Notes under the pieces: model-generated
The model's database searches: none
What the model was told of the DNA's origin: nothing
What the model saw: only the letters and a program-made list of their open reading frames with translations
Program-made: the position numbers and the translations under genes
Shown: piece after piece, positions 4,802 to 8,636 of the stretch
Numbering within the stretch: position 1 is the first letter of the stretch
Layout: each line of letters begins with the position of its first letter
Origin: Clostridia bacterium
GTDB taxonomy: Bacteria > Bacillota_E > RBS10-35 > JAJYVN01
DNA: 8,636 nucleotides
NCBI GenBank assembly: GCA_027335545.1
Contig: DAHWHV010000440.1
Span: 1 to 8,636 of the forward strand
Direction of reading: 5' to 3'

Positions 4802-6019
4802 CGCCCCGCGCTCGGGGGCGAAGACGACCTTGACCGAGCCGCTCTCGCGGTGGGCGAAGGCGGCGTGCAGGGCCGCGCGGTAGCCGTTGAGCGGGAAGCG
4901 GTGGGTGACGAGGTCGCGCAGGGGGAGGTCGGGACGGTCGGCCAGGAGGCGCAAGGCGCAGGCCAGCGTGTGCGCGCCGCCGAAGGCGGGCTCGGGGCCG
5001 TAGCCGCAGGAACCCCGCAGACGGAGCTCGTGCGCCCAGAGGGGGGTCAGGTCCAGGTCCGGGAGCCCCCCGGCGCACCCCAGCAGGTCCACCGCGCCGC
5101 CGGCGCGGGCCAGGCGCAGCGCGGCGGCCAGGGACGAGGCCGACCCGACCGCGTCGAAGACCCGGTCGAAACCCCCGGTCCAGCCGGTCGTGCCCATCAG
5201 GCCGGGCCAGCGCTGGCCCCACCCCCGCCGCGTCGCCTCCTGCTCGGCCTCGCGCACCCCCGCCACCACCACGGAGGCCCCCAGGGCCGCGGCCAGCCGC
5301 GCCTGAACGGGGTGCCGCGCCACCACCACGGACTCCGCCGGGGTCCGCAGCAGGCAGAGGGCCGCCAACACGCAGAGGCCGATCGTCCCCGCCCCGATGA
5401 CCAGCACCCGGCTCTCCGGTGCCACGGGCTCGGCCAGCACGGCGTGCAGCGACACCGCCAGCGGCTCGGCCAGCACGGCGGTGTCGTCGTCGAGCGCGTC
5501 GGGGACCGCATGGAGTTGCGAGCCGTGGGCCACCAAGCGCTCTCCCCAACCGCCGGGCAGGCCCCGACAGTACCCCAGCAGCATGCCCGGGGGCAGCGCC
5601 CCTTGGGCGAAGCGGTGGCACCACGCGCTCCGACCCCCGGCGCAGGCCGGGCAGGGGGCCAGGCCGCGGGTGAGGCAGCCCAGGAACGGATCCAGGACCA
5701 CGCGCCGCCCCGCCAGGGGGCCGGCCTCCGCCACCCCCAGCACCTCGTGCCCCAGGACGGCCGGGAAGGAGACGAAGGGCGAGAGCTGGGGCCCGCTGCG
5801 GCCCCGGAGCAGGGCGACATCGCTCCCGCAGATGCCGGCGAGCCGGACCCGCACGGGCACCCAGTCCGGGCCGGGGGACGCGGGCAGGGCCAGGGTGCGT
5901 AGCCCGAGGCCGCTACGGCGAACCGCCAGTGCCGGTCCGCCGGTGTGCCGGGCCAGCCACCAGCGGGGCGCGCTGAAGCGATACTCTAGGGCGCGCACCG
6001 CGGCCCCCCCTGCGCTCAC
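4799..6019 (-). CDS. Zinc-binding MDR dehydrogenase (threonine/sorbitol dehydrogenase-like)
   Basis: This 406-residue medium-chain dehydrogenase oxidises a secondary alcohol, probably on a sugar, polyol or amino-alcohol. Catalytic zinc residues are Cys64 in GICGSD, His91-Glu92 in LGHEVLG and Glu185 in AEPLAVSLHAV. The structural zinc site is Cys115, 123, 126 and 134. The dinucleotide loop is GAGTIG (209-214). The second strand ends VVVARHP (231-237), with Arg235 where NAD enzymes have Asp or Glu, which hints at NADP. Use of Glu185 rather than Cys groups it with sorbitol, glucose and threonine dehydrogenases, unlike the alcohol dehydrogenase at 677-1783. Its GTG start overlaps the stop of the class II aldolase-like gene (GTGA) and lacks a strong Shine-Dalgarno, so coupling is likely. 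A second GTG at 5998, after GGGGGGG, would remove seven residues and is a fair alternative. Confidence 0.86.
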   Translation of the reverse strand: MSAGGAAVRALEYRFSAPRWWLARHTGGPALAVRRSGLGLRTLALPASPGPDWVPVRVRLAGICGSDVALLRGRSGPQLSPFVSFPAVLGHEVLGVAEAGPLAGRRVVLDPFLGCLTRGLAPCPACAGGRSAWCHRFAQGALPPGMLLGYCRGLPGGWGERLVAHGSQLHAVPDALDDDTAVLAEPLAVSLHAVLAEPVAPESRVLVIGAGTIGLCVLAALCLLRTPAESVVVARHPVQARLAAALGASVVVAGVREAEQEATRRGWGQRWPGLMGTTGWTGGFDRVFDAVGSASSLAAALRLARAGGAVDLLGCAGGLPDLDLTPLWAHELRLRGSCGYGPEPAFGGAHTLACALRLLADRPDLPLRDLVTHRFPLNGYRAALHAAFAHRESGSVKVVFAPERGA

Positions 6020-7110
6020 TGCATCGGGACCTGGCGGAGCAGGTGCGGGATCACCCGCGCGAAGATCTCGGGCAGGTCCTCACCAGTGATCGTCAGGCCG
6101 TGGTTGCGCAGCCCCACCACCGCATGCCCCGGATCGGGCTCGGCCCCCAGGAGGTCGCGCACCGCCCGCGCCAGCTCCAGCGTGCCGCACGGGTAGTTCA
6201 CGTCCGTGCTCGCGATCCCGCCCATCCAGGCATGCACGTGCAGGATCGCGCCGACCTGCGGGAAGCCCTCGTAGATCAACAGGTGCTCGATGGCGTCCAC
6301 GGACGCCCTCCGGCCCGGCAGGCCCTCCGGTACGCTGACCAGCATGCGGTTGCTGGGCGCATCATAACCGCGCACCAGCAGGATGTCCTCCCCGACGCGG
6401 TCCAGCCGCGACTTGTCCACGCCGCTGGCGCTCATCCAGAAGCCGCGGCCGGGCTCGCGCACGCTGACGTTGCCGTAGCTCAGACCGCCCAGCTGAAACA
6501 TGCGCCGCAGGTGGGCAAAGTCGCGCGGGTCCAGCAGGCGTTCGATGGGGAAGGGCGCGGGCAGCAGGTCCAGCGACTTCAACTGCCGCGCCGCCTCGGC
6601 CATCTGCGCCGTCCGGGCGTTGCCCCCCCACAACTCCTGGGGGAGGTCCGGCGTAAAGGCGTTGTCGATGACCAGGTGCGAGCCCGCCAGGGGCTGGATG
6701 CGCTCCAGGACCTCCGTGAAGTAGTCGTGGCAGCCCTCCAGGGCGTAGCAGCCCCGCTCCAGAGTCACGAAGTAGGTAGCGGCGGGCGGGCCGTCGCCCG
6801 ACGCGGCGGGCACCAGGTAGACCAGGAGGTTGCCCAGCGACCGGATCAGCAACGGATACAGGGCCTCCAAGGCGCTGCCCTCCGGCGCCGGGCCGCAGGT
6901 CACCCCAACGACGAAGGTCGCCTGGGCGCGGCGGCGGTGCGGCCGGGGCCGCGCCGCCGGAAAGAGGTTCCAGACCACCTGGGTCGCTGGCGCGGCCCCG
7001 CCCTCACGATCCGACCCCAGGCGCTCCCGCAAACCCTCCTCGAACCACGCCAGCGTCGGCTCGACCGCCTCCGCCGCCGCCGCCTCCGGGGTCGCCACGA
7101 CCCAGCCCAC
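6016..7110 (-). CDS. Class II aldolase/adducin family protein with extra N-terminal domain
   Basis: The protein has 364 residues, compared with about 215-250 for FucA or AraD. The C-terminal part (about 190-364) is the class II aldolase fold: LSYGNVSVR (210-218), SASGVDKSRL (227-236), zinc ligands His291 and His293 in ILHVHAWMGG, and His337 in RNHGLTITG. The residue 19 before the first zinc His is Asp272 (SVDAIEH), as in L-ribulose-5-phosphate 4-epimerase (Asp76), where fuculose aldolase has Glu73. Residues 1-185 form a separate domain I do not recognise (QATFVVGVTCGP, LLIRSLGNLLVYLV, ATYFVTLERGCYALEG, LVIDNAFTPDLP). GTG at 7110 was chosen because AAGGGGGAGG lies 5 nt upstream; the frame back to 7308 is Arg/Ala/Gly-rich and unlike protein. 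It overlaps the dehydrogenase downstream by 4 nt, suggesting sequential steps on one sugar-type substrate. Aldolase or epimerase chemistry is possible. Confidence 0.83.
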   Translation of the reverse strand: MGWVVATPEAAAAEAVEPTLAWFEEGLRERLGSDREGGAAPATQVVWNLFPAARPRPHRRRAQATFVVGVTCGPAPEGSALEALYPLLIRSLGNLLVYLVPAASGDGPPAATYFVTLERGCYALEGCHDYFTEVLERIQPLAGSHLVIDNAFTPDLPQELWGGNARTAQMAEAARQLKSLDLLPAPFPIERLLDPRDFAHLRRMFQLGGLSYGNVSVREPGRGFWMSASGVDKSRLDRVGEDILLVRGYDAPSNRMLVSVPEGLPGRRASVDAIEHLLIYEGFPQVGAILHVHAWMGGIASTDVNYPCGTLELARAVRDLLGAEPDPGHAVVGLRNHGLTITGEDLPEIFARVIPHLLRQVPMQ

Positions 7111-7115
7111 TGCGT

Positions 7116-7125
7116 CCTCCCCCTT
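7116..7125 (-). promoter_or_regulatory. Shine-Dalgarno AAGGGGGAGG before a GTG start
   Basis: On the minus strand AAGGGGGAGG ends 5 nt before GTG at 7110-7108. This decides the start of the class II aldolase-like gene. No comparable site precedes any other start in the same frame between 7110 and 7308. Confidence 0.65.
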
Positions 7126-7320
7126 CGCCCCACAAGCTCCGCGCGAGCACACCGACCCAAGGCCCGGGTCGCATCCCGACCGTGCCCAGCCGCTCGCTCC
7201 AGCCGCTATTCTCCGCCGCGTGTCATCGGCAGACTTCAGCCGAAGGGCCCCGTCTGCCCGGCGATCGGCCGGGTCGGCGCCGGCCCGAACGGCACACGAA
7301 CGCCGCACCCACCAGCAGAC

Positions 7321-7336
7321 CGGGCGGCCTCGCCCG
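7321..7336 (-). terminator. Possible hairpin after the 83-residue gene
   Basis: CGGGC (7321-7325) and GCCCG (7332-7336) are complementary with a 6-nt loop, starting about 20 nt past the stop of the small gene. There is no T-run after it. The rest of 7111-7356 holds the class II aldolase leader and an imperfect zero-loop palindrome (7271-7286). No convincing promoter was seen. Confidence 0.25.
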
Positions 7337-7356
7337 ACGTCACCAGGGGTCCGGCG

Positions 7357-7608
7357 TCACGCCCCGTCTCCGTCCGGCCAGTCCCCGGAGTCCCGGCCCC
7401 GCGCCGCCGCAAAGGCCGTCGCCTCCGCCAGGGAGACGAAGCGGGCGAGGCCATACCCCGCGCGGGTCGCGAGCTGGGCGGTCTCCTCCCCCGGGCCGGG
7501 CGGGCAGTCCAGCACCAGCACGATCCCGTTCACCGACGCCTCCCGACCCAGGACCTCCACCCCGCTGGGAACATACGGCTCCGGCAGATCCGTCACCACG
7601 TAGGCCAT
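7357..7608 (-). CDS. Small protein of unknown function, 83 residues
   Basis: I do not recognise this family. The ATG at 7608-7606 is preceded by AGGGGGGAG with 3 nt between, a strong Shine-Dalgarno although close, and codon third positions are mostly G or C as in the neighbouring genes. Residues 2-6 (AYVVT) and 28-34 (GIVLVLD) look like short beta strands. Residues 41-51 and 59-70 look like helices (EETAQLATRAG and SLAEATAFAAAR). A single Cys lies at 35 in DCPPGPG. The last twelve residues are acidic and Gly-rich (DSGDWPDGDGA). There is no signal peptide or membrane segment, so it is probably cytoplasmic. It stands alone: 247 nt before the class II aldolase gene and about 200 nt after the lipoprotein gene. 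It is real on start and composition evidence only. Confidence 0.6.
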   Translation of the reverse strand: MAYVVTDLPEPYVPSGVEVLGREASVNGIVLVLDCPPGPGEETAQLATRAGYGLARFVSLAEATAFAAARGRDSGDWPDGDGA

Positions 7609-7788
7609 GGGCTCCCCCCTCTGGCGGCATCCCCGTCCCCCGGACCGGACCGAGGCCGCCGGGCAGGGCATCCGGTCCCGACCCGGGCCGACCCCGGCCA
7701 CGCACCCGCCGCGGGCCGGAGCGGGTCAGCAGGCCTGCCCACCACGCCCAACGGGCGGGCGTTCCTCCGCTCTGGGGCTTGGGGCCCG

Positions 7789-7807
7789 GCGCCGCCCCCC
7801 GCGGCGC
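7789..7807 (-). terminator. GC hairpin just after the cupredoxin gene
   Basis: GCGCCGC (7789-7795) and GCGGCGC (7801-7807) form a perfect 7-bp stem with a 5-nt loop. It starts 3 nt past the lipoprotein stop codon on the minus strand. There is no T-run after the stem, so it would be a non-canonical terminator or a transcript-end stabiliser. The remaining sequence to 7609 is a GC-rich gap with a 10-bp palindrome GCAGGCCTGC (7729-7738) and ACCCGC/GCGGGT arms (7704-7709, 7721-7726). Confidence 0.4.
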
Positions 7808-7810
7808 GCC

Positions 7811-8443
7811 TCAGGCCTGCACCGTGATTTGGCCCTGCATGTAGCCGGGGGCGGCCATCGCCCCGCTCCACCCGCTGGGGCCCGTCCCGCAGGGCGCGAA
7901 GCACTGCCAGGCGTAGGTCCCCGCCGCCCCGGTCCGGAAGCTGAAGGTCACGGTGCTGGCGGGCGGGACCGGCACGTTCAGCCCCAGGGCCGGTACGGTG
8001 AAGGTGTGGGCCACGTCGTTGGCCGCGACCGCGCTGAGATGGGTCACCGGCAGGGACGCGACGTTGCCGCGCACGCCGTGGGCGACGGCGATCGTCCCAC
8101 CGACGGTGCCCTGGACGCGGAGGTAGGCAGCGGGCACCTGGGCCGGGCCGCTGTCGAAGTTGCGAATCGTCACGGTGACCAGGGAGTGGGCCGGCACCGT
8201 GAACGTCGCCGGCGTGTATTGGGGCCAGCCGGCCTTGCCGAGCATCTTGCCGGTCAGGATGGACAGGTTGACCGAGACGTGCGGCAGGGCGACGGCGGTC
8301 GCCGCCGCGGGGGTCCCGACCGGGCCGAGCAACTGGGCGTCCAGGGAGGTCGGCTGCGTGATCTGCCCGCAACCGGCGGCCACCCCCAGCAAACCGACGG
8401 CCACCGCCACTGCCGCCGTACGCCGCAGCCCAAACGCGTTCAT
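7811..8443 (-). CDS. Predicted lipoprotein with cupredoxin-like domain
   Basis: This is a 210-residue exported protein. Residues 1-25 are a signal sequence: Arg7-Arg8, a hydrophobic AVAVAVGLLGVAA, then GC with Cys25 as the likely lipidated residue. The lipobox VAAGC is weaker than LAGC. After a Pro/Thr/Ala linker, residues 55-210 are beta-rich and cupredoxin-like: FTVPAHSLVTVTIRNFD (81-97), DVAHTFTVPALG (143-154) with His146, and the end loop YAWQCFAPCGTGPSGW then MAAPGYMQGQITV. His146 and Cys181-x3-Cys185-Gly match the CuA layout of cytochrome oxidase subunit II, but no His follows Cys185; Met196 and Met202 are the nearest extra ligands. It may carry copper and pass electrons outside the membrane. 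ATG at 8443 was chosen over the adjacent TTG at 8446, after GGGAGAGGTGA. No oxidase genes are visible nearby. Confidence 0.75.
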   Translation of the reverse strand: MNAFGLRRTAAVAVAVGLLGVAAGCGQITQPTSLDAQLLGPVGTPAAATAVALPHVSVNLSILTGKMLGKAGWPQYTPATFTVPAHSLVTVTIRNFDSGPAQVPAAYLRVQGTVGGTIAVAHGVRGNVASLPVTHLSAVAANDVAHTFTVPALGLNVPVPPASTVTFSFRTGAAGTYAWQCFAPCGTGPSGWSGAMAAPGYMQGQITVQA

Positions 8444-8466
8444 CAACGCTCACCTCTCCCGCCTGA

Positions 8467-8495
8467 AGTCTAGGGGCCGGGAGGGGGCCGGACCA
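8467..8495 (-). promoter_or_regulatory. Weak candidate promoter for the lipoprotein gene
   Basis: On the minus strand TGGTCC (8495-8490) and TAGACT (8472-8467) are 17 nt apart. The -10 keeps TA-nnn-T; the -35 is poor. Transcription would start near 8460, leaving a leader of about 17 nt that still contains the Shine-Dalgarno. The -35 overlaps an inverted repeat at 8488-8506, which could be an operator. Confidence 0.3.
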
Positions 8496-8565
8496 CGTGC
8501 GTCCGGGCCGGAGCGGGCGGACCGAGCGGCCCACTCGGACGGGGCCGATGGGCCCAGTCCCGTCC
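8488..8565. repeat. Cluster of three short inverted repeats upstream of the lipoprotein gene
   Basis: CCGGAC (8488-8493) pairs with GTCCGG (8501-8506), spacer 7. CCGAG (8522-8526) pairs with CTCGG (8534-8538), spacer 7. GGACGGG (8537-8543) pairs with CCCGTCC (8559-8565), spacer 15. All arms are exact. The first overlaps the candidate -35. The third could be the end of an upstream transcript. Regulator identity is unknown. Confidence 0.45.
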
Positions 8566-8566
8566 C

Positions 8567-8626
8567 GGGGCGGGGGGGCAGGGGACGGGCGGCCCGGCCG
8601 GGGGCAGGGGCGAGCGCGGGGCGGGG
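8567..8626 (+). other. G-quadruplex-prone G-run cluster at right edge
   Basis: The plus strand has G-runs at 8567-8570, 8572-8578, 8581-8584 and 8587-8589, with loops of 1-2 nt. A second set lies at 8600-8604, 8607-8610, 8618-8621 and 8623-8626, with loops of 1-7 nt. Each set meets the usual four-run pattern. No coding frame is evident here. The element lies about 125-185 nt upstream of the lipoprotein start. Confidence 0.55.
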
Positions 8627-8636
8627 CCGGCCCCCG

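Noticed and set aside
7198..7226. Promoter for the class II aldolase gene using ATGACA (minus, 7226-7221)
   Set aside because: The -35 resembles TTGACA at five of six positions, but no acceptable -10 lies 16-18 nt downstream (GCTGGA at best).
7111..7308. N-terminal extension of the class II aldolase-like gene to 7308
   Set aside because: Compositionally non-protein-like, and the GTG at 7110 has AAGGGGGAGG at good spacing.
6043..7827. 594-codon plus-strand open frame opposite the class II aldolase and the small gene
   Set aside because: It spans intergenic regions without a break in character and shows no motif; it is an antisense shadow.

Overview
This is a very GC-rich bacterial window, roughly three quarters G+C by eye. 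Shine-Dalgarno sequences are strong and purine-rich, GTG and TTG starts are frequent, and genes are tightly packed, in two places with 4-nt stop/start overlaps. These traits, with the short-N-terminus cysteine desulfurase and DUF3343 pair, fit a high-GC Bacillota lineage (Thermaerobacter- or Symbiobacterium-like). A GC-rich actinobacterial or Chloroflexota-type lineage cannot be excluded. No plasmid, phage, IS, tRNA, rRNA or CRISPR signal was seen.

Layout. (A) Positions 1-1783, minus strand: a Zn-dependent alcohol dehydrogenase, a small SCP2-like protein and the first 67 codons of an aldehyde dehydrogenase that runs off the left edge. Read in order this is an alcohol > aldehyde > acid oxidation cassette with a lipid-binding-type protein between the two enzymes. 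(B) 1784-2134: a divergent intergenic region with an 8-bp GC dyad, two tandem 8-mers and a plausible sigma70-type promoter pointing right. (C) 2135-4778, plus strand: cysteine synthase (O-acetylserine sulfhydrylase family), a class V aminotransferase/cysteine desulfurase of the short-N-terminus type, and a small DUF3343 protein. A 13-bp tandem repeat sits just before the desulfurase ribosome-binding site. The set reads as a unit that makes cysteine, removes its sulfur (or selenium) and passes it to a small carrier-like protein. (D) 4799-7110, minus strand and convergent to C: a class II aldolase/adducin-family protein with an extra N-terminal domain, followed with a 4-nt overlap by a threonine/sorbitol-dehydrogenase-like MDR enzyme. 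This is probably a two-step sugar, sugar-acid or polyol pathway with unknown substrate. (E) 7357-7608, minus: an unrecognised 83-residue protein. (F) 7811-8443, minus: a predicted lipoprotein with a cupredoxin-like domain whose metal motif resembles the CuA loop but lacks the expected His. It is preceded by a dyad-rich and G-quadruplex-prone region that reaches the right edge.

Most of the window is ordinary metabolism. The points most worth a second look are the 13-bp repeat before the desulfurase, the CysK/desulfurase/DUF3343 unit, the two-domain class II aldolase with an epimerase-like Asp, and the unusual copper-site motif of the lipoprotein.
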